From Schaalia sp. lx-260 (GTDB lineage Bacteria; Actinomycetota; Actinomycetes; Actinomycetales; Actinomycetaceae): 64,000 nucleotides of DNA. The notes under the pieces were generated by a model, which made no database searches, was not told the DNA's origin, and was given only the letters and a program-made list of their open reading frames with translations. The translations under genes were made by a program, and so were the position numbers. The stretch is taken from contig NZ_JAJNRQ010000002.1 in the NCBI RefSeq assembly GCF_021083645.1, positions 1 through 64,000 of the forward strand, read 5' to 3'. This document shows positions 43,599 through 53,146 of the stretch, in pieces (the stretch's first letter is position 1; each line of letters begins with the position of its first letter).

Positions 43599-45346
43599 CA
43601 CTTTCGGCTCGTCGGGCACGATGGATCGTCATCATCACCCTCTTATTACTGTGTATATGCGCTGTACGCCTCTTTGATATTCAAATTATCCAAGCAAAAA
43701 CACTGGCAACAGAAGGACAAATTGTCCGCACCCAAGTGTCAGAGGTTCCTGCTCAGCGCGGCACAATTATTGATGCGACCGGGACCGTACTTGCTGATTC
43801 TGTTCAGACCTATCACATTGCAGCAAATCAACAAAATATTGCGCGCTGGATACATTACGAAACAGTAGACGGCAAAAGAACTCAAAAAATACAAGGTCGA
43901 GGTCCTGCAGAAGCCGCCCGACTTCTTGCGCCACTTCTCGACATAGATGAGGCTACACTTGGCGGACAACTCGTTGGTGACAGCACATACGTGTACCTGA
44001 AGAAAAATGTGAGCGCACAAACCTACAAGGATATTCGCGCACTCGACATACACGGTATCGAATGGGAAGCCGTCACAGACCGTGTCTACCCCAATGGAAA
44101 TACAGCAGCACCAGTTATCGGTACCATCAATGCTGAAGGCAAAGGCGCCTCAGGCCTCGAAGCAACGATGGATTCTCTGTTAGAAGGCGTTGCTGGTAAA
44201 GAAGCGTACGAAATTGCGCCGAATGGTGCTGTAATGCCCGGCGGTAAAAAAGTCATCGAAGAACCCATGAACGGAGCGACAATCCGTACGACACTTCATG
44301 CTGATCTGCAACACTTAGTGCAAGAAAAACTTGATGACCGTGTGCGTAAACATCAAGCAGAGTGGGGAGCAGTAGTAGTCACCGAAGTAAGTAGCGGACG
44401 AGTCCTTGTCCTTGCAGACTCATTTTCTGAAGCGCCAAATAAATCAAAAGTACAACCCATTTCAGCTGTCCAATACGCTTTTGAACCAGGTTCTGTTGGC
44501 AAAGTCGTCACCATGGCGCAAGCAATAGAAAAAGGAACAAGCACACCCACCTCAGTATATGAAGTAGCTTCGACAGTGCAGCTTCCCGGTGGCGATGGCA
44601 TCATAAAAGATGCTATCCCACACCCTGTTCTTAACCTAACAAGTACCGGTATTTTGGCTCGATCTTCCAATGTGGGAACAATGCAAATCGGTGAAACCCT
44701 CACCGACGAAGAACGCTACGAATTTATGCGTCTCCTAGGTTTTGGTGAAGTCACAGGAATTGAACTGCCCGGCGAAACTACCGGAAGTTTACGTCCCCCA
44801 GATCAATGGCAAGGACGTGACCGTTTCGTTACCATGTTCGGTCAAGCCTACTCAATGAATGCCCTCCAAGAAGTCACACTCATGTCAACCATCGGAAATG
44901 GGGGAGTACGAATTAACCCACGAATCATTGACTCGTGGACTTTAGCGGACGGCACAGTACACACCCCTCAAGCTCCTGAACCCGTTCAAGTAATATCGGC
45001 CGATACCGCAGCTCAGATAGCCAAAATGATGGAATCCGTTGTTTCGGGTGAAGGCGGCACAGGTGGCTTAGCGAAAGTTGAAGGATACCGTGTCGGTATT
45101 AAAACTGGTACCGCAGAAATCTTTGAGGGAGGAACCAAACGTATTCTCTCAACTGCGGCAGGAATCATTCCCGCCGATAAACCACGACTCGCTATTGCCG
45201 TTGTCATTTACAATCCTGCTAATGGCTTATACGGTGATAGTTCTTCCGCTCCTCTCCTAGGTGACGTGGGAGCAGATGCCGTTCGTATTCTCGGCGTACC
45301 TGCCTCTGCCGAAGAAGCCCAGCTATATCCGTCCAGTTCTCAATAA
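43595..45346 (+). CDS. ftsI: Septal peptidoglycan transpeptidase FtsI (PBP3)
   Basis: The 583-residue class B penicillin-binding protein. It has an N-terminal transmembrane helix (residues 9-29), a pedestal with VPAQRGTIIDATGTVLADS, and a transpeptidase domain with SVGK (catalytic Ser, in EPGSVGK), SSN (ARSSNVGT) and KTGT (IKTGTAE). Cross-links septal wall. The start overlaps the previous stop by ATGA. The next gene is murF rather than the expected murE. Confidence 0.97.
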   Translation: MTLSARRARWIVIITLLLLCICAVRLFDIQIIQAKTLATEGQIVRTQVSEVPAQRGTIIDATGTVLADSVQTYHIAANQQNIARWIHYETVDGKRTQKIQGRGPAEAARLLAPLLDIDEATLGGQLVGDSTYVYLKKNVSAQTYKDIRALDIHGIEWEAVTDRVYPNGNTAAPVIGTINAEGKGASGLEATMDSLLEGVAGKEAYEIAPNGAVMPGGKKVIEEPMNGATIRTTLHADLQHLVQEKLDDRVRKHQAEWGAVVVTEVSSGRVLVLADSFSEAPNKSKVQPISAVQYAFEPGSVGKVVTMAQAIEKGTSTPTSVYEVASTVQLPGGDGIIKDAIPHPVLNLTSTGILARSSNVGTMQIGETLTDEERYEFMRLLGFGEVTGIELPGETTGSLRPPDQWQGRDRFVTMFGQAYSMNALQEVTLMSTIGNGGVRINPRIIDSWTLADGTVHTPQAPEPVQVISADTAAQIAKMMESVVSGEGGTGGLAKVEGYRVGIKTGTAEIFEGGTKRILSTAAGIIPADKPRLAIAVVIYNPANGLYGDSSSAPLLGDVGADAVRILGVPASAEEAQLYPSSSQ

Positions 45347-45387
45347 GGATTCACAGCACACCAGGAAAAACACCTGGAAGGAGAAAG

Positions 45388-46875
45388 ATGCACCGCAGCA
45401 GCGACTGGATCGCACAGGCACTCTCAGGGCAAATAACCGGCCCTTCCTGTGAAATCACAGGAATTGTCACCACTGATTCACGTGAAGTGACACCGGGTTC
45501 ACTCTACGTTGCGCGACGCGGTGAAAATGCGGATGGGCATGACTACCTCGCATCTGCCAAGCACAATGGGGCTGTTGCTGCGATTGTTGAAGAATACCGT
45601 GCAGATGGGCCAAATACGCAGATACGTGTTCCAGATGCGACACGTGCTTTGGGACGCCTTGCGCAGGCTCATCTTGCAGACCTTCGAGCCAAAAATCCGA
45701 ACCTACGTGTGCTCGCTGTGACAGGATCTGCAGGAAAAACGACAACAAAAGACCTGCTCCATCAGATCTTGTCCGCTCACGGTCCCACAGTGGCACCTAA
45801 ACTCTCTTTCAATAATGAAGTCGGTATGCCGCTGACTGTCCTGACAGCTACAGAAAACACACGTTACCTTGTTCTTGAAATGGGTGCCTCTGGTCGTGGA
45901 CATATTGCTTACCTTGCGGATATTGCACCTCCCGATGTCGCAGTTGAACTGATGGTTGGGCACGCGCACATGGGAGGCTTTGGCAACGTAGAAGGAATCG
46001 CGCAAGCAAAAGCTGAACTTGTGGAAGCCTTGACATCTCAAGGCATCGCTGTCCTCAACGCAGACGACCCGAATGTGATGGCCATGTCACATCGCACACA
46101 AGGCCACGTGATGACTTTTTCTGCCGCGGGGAAAACTGATGCATGTGTGACCGCCGCAGATGTTGAGATAGACGAAAAAGGCTGTCCATCTTTTTCACTT
46201 ATGTTACCTGCTCAAACACATAGTCCAGTGGCAACCGTAAAAGAAAGAGAAACCTCAGCTCATCTTTCGACCCCATCCGATGAAATTACTGAATACCACA
46301 CATATCCTGTGACTTTACAATTAGTTGGTATTCACCATGTTGCTAATGCTTTAGCAGCCGCTACAGCAGCATATGCTTTGGGACTGGAAGCAGCAGATAT
46401 AGCCAAGCACCTATCGAATGCCCGTGCACAATCACCACATCGAATGGACGTGCGCTCCTTAAACTACGGTTCGTGCCGATACACGCTGATTGACGATTCT
46501 TATAATGCGAATGTTGATTCGATAAGTGCTGCAATTACTGCTTTAGGAACATTGGCTGGTACTCGCCCTCGCATAGCACTTCTGGGTGAAATGCTTGAAC
46601 TTGGTGATGAAGCTGAAGCTATGCACCGTCAAGTCGGACAGATGGCACGTCATTGTGGCATTAATACCGTGATTACTTTGGGAGACGGGGCGCGATATAT
46701 CACACAGGAACTTTCTGAGGCGACCCGCACACGTCATGCGCGTACACCACAGGAAGCATTCGGTATCCTCTCAGAGGAGATAGTTGAGGACTGTGTGCTC
46801 CTTGTGAAAGGATCGCATGGCTCTGGCGCTCATCTTGTCGCCGACATGCTCATTGAGAGGGGAACCGTCCGATGA
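45388..46875 (+). CDS. murF: UDP-MurNAc-tripeptide:D-Ala-D-Ala ligase MurF
   Basis: The 495-residue enzyme adds D-Ala-D-Ala to the wall precursor. The P-loop is AVTGSAGKTTTKDLL. KLSFNNEVGMPLTVL is specific to MurF as against MurE, as are EMGASGRGHI and the C-terminal DDSYNANVDS. The ATG follows GAAGGAGAAAG. An insert around residues 255-300 (Ser/Thr-rich, with several PVATV-like repeats) makes it slightly longer than usual. Its stop overlaps mraY (ATGATAG). Confidence 0.96.
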   Translation: MHRSSDWIAQALSGQITGPSCEITGIVTTDSREVTPGSLYVARRGENADGHDYLASAKHNGAVAAIVEEYRADGPNTQIRVPDATRALGRLAQAHLADLRAKNPNLRVLAVTGSAGKTTTKDLLHQILSAHGPTVAPKLSFNNEVGMPLTVLTATENTRYLVLEMGASGRGHIAYLADIAPPDVAVELMVGHAHMGGFGNVEGIAQAKAELVEALTSQGIAVLNADDPNVMAMSHRTQGHVMTFSAAGKTDACVTAADVEIDEKGCPSFSLMLPAQTHSPVATVKERETSAHLSTPSDEITEYHTYPVTLQLVGIHHVANALAAATAAYALGLEAADIAKHLSNARAQSPHRMDVRSLNYGSCRYTLIDDSYNANVDSISAAITALGTLAGTRPRIALLGEMLELGDEAEAMHRQVGQMARHCGINTVITLGDGARYITQELSEATRTRHARTPQEAFGILSEEIVEDCVLLVKGSHGSGAHLVADMLIERGTVR

Positions 46876-47954
46876 TAGGGCTTATCTTGGCTTTCGTTTT
46901 AGCCCTTGTCCTTTCGTTAGGTCTGACACCTCTGTTTATCCGCTATCTGGTTGCCCACCAGTACGGTCAGTTCATCCGTCAGGATGGGCCTACACAACAC
47001 CTCACAAAACGCGGTACTCCAACAATGGGGGGCGTAGTTTTCATATTCGCCACCGTCATCGGATGGCTTGTCGGTTCCCTTCTAAACGGGGGGCCTACAT
47101 GGTCAGGTATTTTGCTGATCTTCCTTCTTGTAGGTTTAGGCGTGATCGGTTTACTTGATGATTCCATCAAAATCATGCGTCAGCGTTCGTTGGGGCTTCA
47201 TGCCGGTGCAAAAATCATTGGCCAACTTGCGGTAGCTTCCCTTTTTGCCGTGGGCGCACTCATATTGCCCGATGAAAGGGGGTACACCCCGGGGGCCCTC
47301 CAGATTACGTTTACGCACACTTTGACCGTGTCACTGGTTTTTGGCGGCATCATCCTCGGCGTTATTCTTTTTATTCTGTGGGCAAATTTCCTGGTAACAG
47401 CATGGTCGAATGCTGTGAATCTGACGGATGGGCTTGATGGTTTAGCTGCTGGTGCATCTATTTTTGTTTTCGGTGCCTACACATTCATGTCGTACTTTTC
47501 TACAATGCAGGTATGTGGCGGCCGGACATTGAATGTTCATGCGTGCTATGCGTTACGTGATCCTCTGGATATCGCTATCATCTGTGCTGCACTTGTAGGA
47601 GCTTTAGCGGGTTTCTTGTGGTGGAACTGTTCTCCTGCACAAATTTTCATGGGTGACACAGGATCACTCGCACTTGGAGGTGTCCTCGCCGGTGTTTCTT
47701 TACTGACGCATACGGAATTTTTTGCAGTGATTGCAGGCGGTTTATTCCTTGCCACCACTATTTCAGTGGTTATTCAAGTGGCTTTCTTCAAAGCAACAGG
47801 CCGCCGCGTTTTCCTCATGGCTCCTTTGCATCACCATTTTGAACAAAAAGGATGGAAAGAAATCACAATTGTGATTCGTTTCTGGTTAGTTGCCGCACTT
47901 CTTGCCATGATTGGGGCGGCTCTTTTCTATGCAGAGTGGGTGTCTCGCCTGTGA
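46872..47954 (+). CDS. mraY: Phospho-MurNAc-pentapeptide transferase MraY
   Basis: The 360-residue integral membrane enzyme makes lipid I on undecaprenyl phosphate. About ten helices. GTPTMGGVVF, the DD pair in GLLDDSIKIM, NAVNLTDGLDGLAAG and the HHH motif MAPLHHHFEQKGW are all diagnostic. Overlaps murF by 4 bases and murD by 4. Confidence 0.98.
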   Translation: MIGLILAFVLALVLSLGLTPLFIRYLVAHQYGQFIRQDGPTQHLTKRGTPTMGGVVFIFATVIGWLVGSLLNGGPTWSGILLIFLLVGLGVIGLLDDSIKIMRQRSLGLHAGAKIIGQLAVASLFAVGALILPDERGYTPGALQITFTHTLTVSLVFGGIILGVILFILWANFLVTAWSNAVNLTDGLDGLAAGASIFVFGAYTFMSYFSTMQVCGGRTLNVHACYALRDPLDIAIICAALVGALAGFLWWNCSPAQIFMGDTGSLALGGVLAGVSLLTHTEFFAVIAGGLFLATTISVVIQVAFFKATGRRVFLMAPLHHHFEQKGWKEITIVIRFWLVAALLAMIGAALFYAEWVSRL

Positions 47955-49384
47955 TTCCTCAGTCACCAGTAGCAATCGTCGGATGGGGTGTGTCAGGCAA
48001 GGCCGCTGCCCGTGCTTTAGTGCGTCGCGGCATTGACGTGATGGTTTTTGACGGGAAAGAAGGGGCAGCTCCCTTACCGGATCTTCCACAGGTGAACGTC
48101 CGCTCGATTACAGATCCAGAATCTTTAGCACAGGCGGTCCTAGCAGCACAACCAACACTCGTTATTGTTTCACCGGGAGTCGCTCCGCATACCCCGCTCA
48201 TGCAGGCATGTGAGCGCTCCTCAATTCCCGTATGGGGTGAAGTTGAACTTGCGTGGCAATTGCAAGAATCAGGGCCGCATGCTGGTAGGCCTTGGCTTTG
48301 CGTAACTGGGACAAATGGTAAAACAACAACCGTTGGTATGCTGGGTTCGATTTTACGGGCTGCAGGTAAACACGCAATGGAAGTAGGAAATATCGGTTCT
48401 CCCATTTGTGAAGCTATTGACACAGATGCGCACATCTTTGCCGTTGAACTTTCTAGTTTCCAATTGCATACGACTCATACGCTATCGCCGTGGGCTTGCG
48501 TATGTATTAACGTGGATGCGGACCATGTGGATTGGCATGGAAGTCCTGAAGCGTATGCGAATGATAAATCACGTATTTATACTCATACCCAGATGGCTTG
48601 CGTGTACCCAGCGCATGATCGTCCTATTGAAAAAATGGTTGAAGATGCCGATGTGATTGAGGGGGCGCGTGCTATCGGCGTCACATTGGGGATTCCATCT
48701 GTATCGCAGGTGGGGCTTGTTGAAAATCATTTGATAGATCGGGCATTTGTAGCTGATCGACACAAAAACGCCCTGCACCTTGCTGATGTTGAAGATGTTG
48801 CTGCTGCCTATGGTGGTTCTGTAACAGCAGCAGTAATGATGGACGCGCTGATTGCGGCTGCGCTTGCGCGTTCTGTTGATGTTTCACCTGAAAGTGTGGC
48901 TGAGGGCTTGCGTACCTTCCGTCCGGCCGCTCATCGTCGCGCAGTGATCGCTGAGGCTGCAGATCTGACCTGGATTGATGATTCAAAGGCAACGAATGCG
49001 CATGCTGCTGAAGCATCTTTACGTGGATTAGAGCCGCATAGCGCTATTTGGATTTGCGGTGGTGACACGAAAGGGCAGGTCTTTGATGACATGATTGTGC
49101 GCGTTAAAGATCAGCTTCGAGGTGTCGTTCTTATCGGCGCAGACCGCACTGACTTTGCTCGTGCTTTTGCACAGAATGCTCCGGAAATACCGGTTGTTGA
49201 AGTAGCTGAACATGAGGATTGGATGTTTTCAGTGGTGAATGAAGCTGTTGCCCTGTCACGTCCAGGTGATACGGTTCTTTTAGCGCCGGCGTGTGCTTCG
49301 TGGGATCAGTTTGAGAATTATGGTCAGCGTGGTGACGTATTTGCTGAGGCTGTGCAGCGACTTGCCCGCCAATGGGGGAAGTAA
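47951..49384 (+). CDS. murD: UDP-MurNAc-L-Ala:D-Glu ligase MurD
   Basis: GTG 47951 overlaps the mraY stop (GTGA) and begins VIPQSPVAIVGWGVSGKAA, giving about 477 residues. The longer frame upstream lies wholly inside mraY. P-loop VTGTNGKTTTVGML, AVELSSFQLHTT, NVDADHVDWHGS and the C-terminal WIDDSKATNAHAAEASL are MurD motifs. Confidence 0.96.
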   Translation: MIPQSPVAIVGWGVSGKAAARALVRRGIDVMVFDGKEGAAPLPDLPQVNVRSITDPESLAQAVLAAQPTLVIVSPGVAPHTPLMQACERSSIPVWGEVELAWQLQESGPHAGRPWLCVTGTNGKTTTVGMLGSILRAAGKHAMEVGNIGSPICEAIDTDAHIFAVELSSFQLHTTHTLSPWACVCINVDADHVDWHGSPEAYANDKSRIYTHTQMACVYPAHDRPIEKMVEDADVIEGARAIGVTLGIPSVSQVGLVENHLIDRAFVADRHKNALHLADVEDVAAAYGGSVTAAVMMDALIAAALARSVDVSPESVAEGLRTFRPAAHRRAVIAEAADLTWIDDSKATNAHAAEASLRGLEPHSAIWICGGDTKGQVFDDMIVRVKDQLRGVVLIGADRTDFARAFAQNAPEIPVVEVAEHEDWMFSVVNEAVALSRPGDTVLLAPACASWDQFENYGQRGDVFAEAVQRLARQWGK

Positions 49385-49405
49385 AAAGGGCAGGGGAGGT
49401 CTGAT

Positions 49406-50671
49406 ATGCGTTTTCGCCTACCGAAAATTGAGTTTGGAGATCGAAACAAAGAAAGGCCTCCTGCTCATCCTGTGGTGACCTATTACCTCATCATTATTCC
49501 CGCTACCTTATTGACATTATTTGGCTTGGTCATGGGTTTTTCTGCCTCGGCGGTTCTTCATATCTCGCAAGGTGAAAGCCCGTATTCTGCTTTTCTTCGC
49601 CAGCTTGGAATTATTGTCATTTCTACTCTGCTTGCGGCTTGTGTGCACATGATTAACCCCTGGTGGTGGTATAAATGCGCTCCGTTTATTTTTGTGGCTG
49701 CGTTACTGGCACAGCTTTTGGTTTTCACGCCGCTTGGCAGGGAAGTTGGCGGTAACAGGAACTGGATTTACCTGCCGATTTTGGGGCAGGCACAGCCTTC
49801 CGAATTTATGAAACTTGCGATCATCATTTTTTTGGCACGTCTGGTTACCCGTACAGGTGCTCGTCTTCATGACTGGAAACAAATGGCTGCGACGGTGGGC
49901 CTTGCTTTTGTTATAGCTGTTGGCTCCATCATGCTGGGCCGTGATCTTGGAACTGCTTTAGTTGTCATGGTTTCCTGCGTCGGTGCCTTATGGGTTGCTC
50001 GGCTACCAGCAAAATGGTTCGGGTGGGCCGTGGTTGTCAGCATTCCGGTCATGGTTCTTTTAGTTGCGATGAATCCTTCACGTATTCGACGGGTTCTTGA
50101 TATTCTTCCGTGGCGTCAAAGTGTCCGTAACCTTTCTGCACCAGAACAGATTGACCACGCGCTGTGGGCTTTGGGTTCTGGTGGTTTAACAGGTTTAGGC
50201 CCGGGGGCTTCACGTGAAAAATGGAATTATCTTCAGGAAGGTCATACGGATTTTATTCTAGCTATTTTAGGTGAAGAATTTGGGCTTTTAGGTACCCTGT
50301 CTGTTCTTGCATGTATAGCTGTTCTTGTGTGGGCGCTTGTGCGGTTGTGTATGACAACCACTTCACCTTTTGTTGCGGTGAGTTCTGCGGGAATTGCCTC
50401 GTGGATTGGAATTCAAGCCATTATTAATATTTTTTCAGTAACAAAAATCGGTCCGGTTATTGGTGTTCCCTTGCCGTTGGTATCCTATGGTGGTTCCTCA
50501 TTCTTTTTCACTGCTCTTGCTTTAGGCGTTGTTGCTGGATTCGCGCGAGATGAAGCAGGCATGGGAAGGTGGGGACGGCCCGATGAATCTTCTGCTGGTC
50601 GTGATCCTCGGGTACTTCCTAAACGCCGGCCAGCGGATAAAGTAACGAAACGAAGCAGGCAGGTACGATGA
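49406..50671 (+). CDS. ftsW: Septal peptidoglycan glycosyltransferase FtsW
   Basis: The 421-residue SEDS-family polymerase works with FtsI. About ten helices; GGNRNWIYLPILGQAQPSEFMKLA and the C-terminal GPVIGVPLPLVSYGGSS are family signatures, and the catalytic Asp region is GHTDFILAILGEEFG. The ATG follows GGGGAGGTC. A basic disordered tail (RDPRVLPKRRPADKVTKRSRQVR) is present. The stop overlaps murG (ATGA). Confidence 0.96.
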   Translation: MRFRLPKIEFGDRNKERPPAHPVVTYYLIIIPATLLTLFGLVMGFSASAVLHISQGESPYSAFLRQLGIIVISTLLAACVHMINPWWWYKCAPFIFVAALLAQLLVFTPLGREVGGNRNWIYLPILGQAQPSEFMKLAIIIFLARLVTRTGARLHDWKQMAATVGLAFVIAVGSIMLGRDLGTALVVMVSCVGALWVARLPAKWFGWAVVVSIPVMVLLVAMNPSRIRRVLDILPWRQSVRNLSAPEQIDHALWALGSGGLTGLGPGASREKWNYLQEGHTDFILAILGEEFGLLGTLSVLACIAVLVWALVRLCMTTTSPFVAVSSAGIASWIGIQAIINIFSVTKIGPVIGVPLPLVSYGGSSFFFTALALGVVAGFARDEAGMGRWGRPDESSAGRDPRVLPKRRPADKVTKRSRQVR

Positions 50672-51783
50672 GATTCCTTTTAGCCGGTGGCGGTACGGCA
50701 GGTCACGTGAATCCTTTGCTCGCAACAGGTCATGTGTTGCGTGAAGGCGGAAATGAAGTGATCGTTCTTGGAACTCAGGAGGGTTTAGAATCTGATCTTG
50801 TCCCGGCTCACGGTTTTCCATTGGAAACGATTGAGAAAGTACCCCTTCCTCGGAAACCAACGCCAGCTTTAATGACTTTGCCGTTACGTTTGCGTCGAGC
50901 AGTGAAGCGCTGTGAAGAACTCCTTGAAAGCGTGGATGTGCTTGTAGGTTTTGGTGGCTACGTGTCAACGCCTGCGTACTTTGCGGCGCGTTCACGTGGC
51001 GTTCCAGTGGTTATTCATGAACAAAATGTGCGTCCAGGTTTGGCTAATCGTTTAGGGGCGCAGTGGGCGCGTGTCGTGGCTTTAACATTTGAATCTACTC
51101 CTTTGCAGGCTCGTCGAGGAATGACGACGGTGACAGGTTTGCCTTTGCGTAGTGCGATCAGTGAATTAGCGCAGGCTCGTCGTCACCCCGATCAGTTGCA
51201 GGATCGGCGCTTCCAAGCTGCTGCCCGTTTAGGTATTTCGTCGGATATGAAAACACTGCTTGTAACAGGCGGTTCTTTGGGTGCTGTTCATTTGAATGAG
51301 GTTGTGACTCAGGCTGCGCGTTTTTTACCTGAGGATGTTCAAGTTATTCATCTGACTGGTCGTGGTAAAGACGAAGCAGTGCGTACCGCTGTTCAAGAGG
51401 CCGGGGTTTCTTCGCGTTGGTTGGTGCATGACTACCTTTCGACAATGGAGGATGCTCTCGCTGTTGCTGATCTTGTGCTGTGTCGCAGTGGTGCGGGTAC
51501 GGTGGCTGAAATGACGGCTTTAGGTTTGCCGTGTGTTTATGTGCCTCTGCCGATCGGTAATGGTGAGCAACGCCTGAATGCTGCCGATCATGTGGCTTGC
51601 GGTGGCGCGCTCCTTGTGGAGGATGCGTGTGTGGACGCGGATTTTGTTCGTGAAGAAGTTTTCTCTTTAATGCTTTCTGACCATTTAGATCAGATGAAAC
51701 GTGCCTCTGTGAATATCGGAAAGACTGATGCGGCGACTCGTTTGGCAGATCTCGTGATGGGGGAGGCGATGGCTCGTGGCTGA
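50668..51783 (+). CDS. murG: UDP-GlcNAc transferase MurG (lipid II synthase)
   Basis: The 371-residue GT-B enzyme converts lipid I to lipid II at the inner membrane face. The glycine-rich loop is LAGGGTAGHVNPLLA; the donor-binding part has VTGGSLGAVHLNEV and CRSGAGTVAEMTALGLPCVYVPLP. It overlaps ftsW by 4 bases and murC by 8. Confidence 0.97.
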   Translation: MRFLLAGGGTAGHVNPLLATGHVLREGGNEVIVLGTQEGLESDLVPAHGFPLETIEKVPLPRKPTPALMTLPLRLRRAVKRCEELLESVDVLVGFGGYVSTPAYFAARSRGVPVVIHEQNVRPGLANRLGAQWARVVALTFESTPLQARRGMTTVTGLPLRSAISELAQARRHPDQLQDRRFQAAARLGISSDMKTLLVTGGSLGAVHLNEVVTQAARFLPEDVQVIHLTGRGKDEAVRTAVQEAGVSSRWLVHDYLSTMEDALAVADLVLCRSGAGTVAEMTALGLPCVYVPLPIGNGEQRLNAADHVACGGALLVEDACVDADFVREEVFSLMLSDHLDQMKRASVNIGKTDAATRLADLVMGEAMARG

Positions 51784-53146
51784 TCGTTACCATTTTATTG
51801 GTATTGGCGGGGCTGGCATGTCGGTTATTGCTGAGCTTCTTGCAGCCGGAGGAGCTGTGGTTTCTGGCAGTGATCGAAGCGATTCGCCTGTTTTAGAGCG
51901 TCTGCGTTCACTTGGTATTGATGCGCGGTGCGGGCATGATGCGCACGCGGTTTCAGCAGATGCAACGGTGGTCGTATCAACAGCAATACGTGAATCAAAT
52001 CCTGAGTATAGGGTGGCTCGTGAGCGTGGGCAGCGCATTATTCACCGTTCTGAGGCCTTGAAGTTAGCATCGCAGGGTATGCGTTTTGTTGCGGTTGCGG
52101 GTACGCATGGGAAAACAACCACATCAGGTATGTTGACTGTTGCGCTTGCTGAGGCCGGTTATGATCCTTCCGCAGCAGTGGGGTCTGTGATTGGTCGTTA
52201 CGGTTCTGGAGCCCATGTGGGTGCAAGCGATATTTTCATTGCTGAAGCCGATGAGTCTGACGGGTCATTTTTGAATTATGCTCCTGTGATTGAGCTTGTG
52301 ACGAATGTGGAACCGGATCATATGGATCGCTATGGCAGTCCTGAAGAATTCGAGGCTGTGTTCCTTGAGTTTGCTGATCGTTTAGTTGAGGGGGGGCTGC
52401 TTGTCTGCTGTGCAGAGGATGCCGGTGCTGCTCGTTTAGCTGAAGCTGCTTCTCAACGTCACCGTGTACTTACCTATGGTCGTCCTGAGCGTTGTTTGAT
52501 TCCTGTAGATGTGCAGATACATGATGTGCATGTAGGAGCGGATGGGATGAAAGCGCGAGTGTCTTATGCGGATATTTCTGTGCGTATTTCATTACCGCTA
52601 TTTGGTGAACATAATGTGTTAAATGCGGTGGGAGCTTGGACTGTGGGCTGTGAACTCGGTGTTTTACCTGAGGTCATGGCTCAATCGCTTAGTGCGTTCA
52701 CGGGAACTGCGCGTCGTTTTGAGTTACGCGGACAGGTAGGTTCGCGGCGTTTGTTTGATGATTATGCGCATCATCCAACAGAGGTTGCGGCTGCTCTTGC
52801 TCAGGCGCGGATGGTGGCGCAGGGTGGTCCTGTCACGGTTGTTTTTCAGCCTCATTTGTTTTCTCGTACTCTTTCTTTTGCTGATCGTTTCGCCCGGGCT
52901 TTATCAACTGCGGATCACGTGGTGCTCACCGATATTTATGCTGCTCGTGAAGATCCTGTGGAGGGCGTGGATTCTTCGATTATTTCCCGTCATATTCAAG
53001 GGGCGCAATGGGTACGTGATATGCATGAAGCAACGCGTGTTGCTGCTCACTTAACCGGCGAAAATGGTGTTTTGTTGCTGATGGGTGCGGGTGATATTAC
53101 TTCATGCGCATGTGATGCGCTGCGTCAGTGGGAGTCGTTGCAGTGA
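51776..53146 (+). CDS. murC: UDP-MurNAc:L-Ala ligase MurC
   Basis: The 456-residue enzyme adds the first peptide residue. GTG 51776 with GGGAGG upstream gives MADRYHFIGIGGAGMSVIAELL, the family N-terminus. P-loop AVAGTHGKTTTSGML, EADESDGSFL, VEPDHMDRYGS and the FDDYAHHPTEV motif confirm it. Its stop overlaps the ftsQ start (GTGA). Confidence 0.97.
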   Translation: MADRYHFIGIGGAGMSVIAELLAAGGAVVSGSDRSDSPVLERLRSLGIDARCGHDAHAVSADATVVVSTAIRESNPEYRVARERGQRIIHRSEALKLASQGMRFVAVAGTHGKTTTSGMLTVALAEAGYDPSAAVGSVIGRYGSGAHVGASDIFIAEADESDGSFLNYAPVIELVTNVEPDHMDRYGSPEEFEAVFLEFADRLVEGGLLVCCAEDAGAARLAEAASQRHRVLTYGRPERCLIPVDVQIHDVHVGADGMKARVSYADISVRISLPLFGEHNVLNAVGAWTVGCELGVLPEVMAQSLSAFTGTARRFELRGQVGSRRLFDDYAHHPTEVAAALAQARMVAQGGPVTVVFQPHLFSRTLSFADRFARALSTADHVVLTDIYAAREDPVEGVDSSIISRHIQGAQWVRDMHEATRVAAHLTGENGVLLLMGAGDITSCACDALRQWESLQ

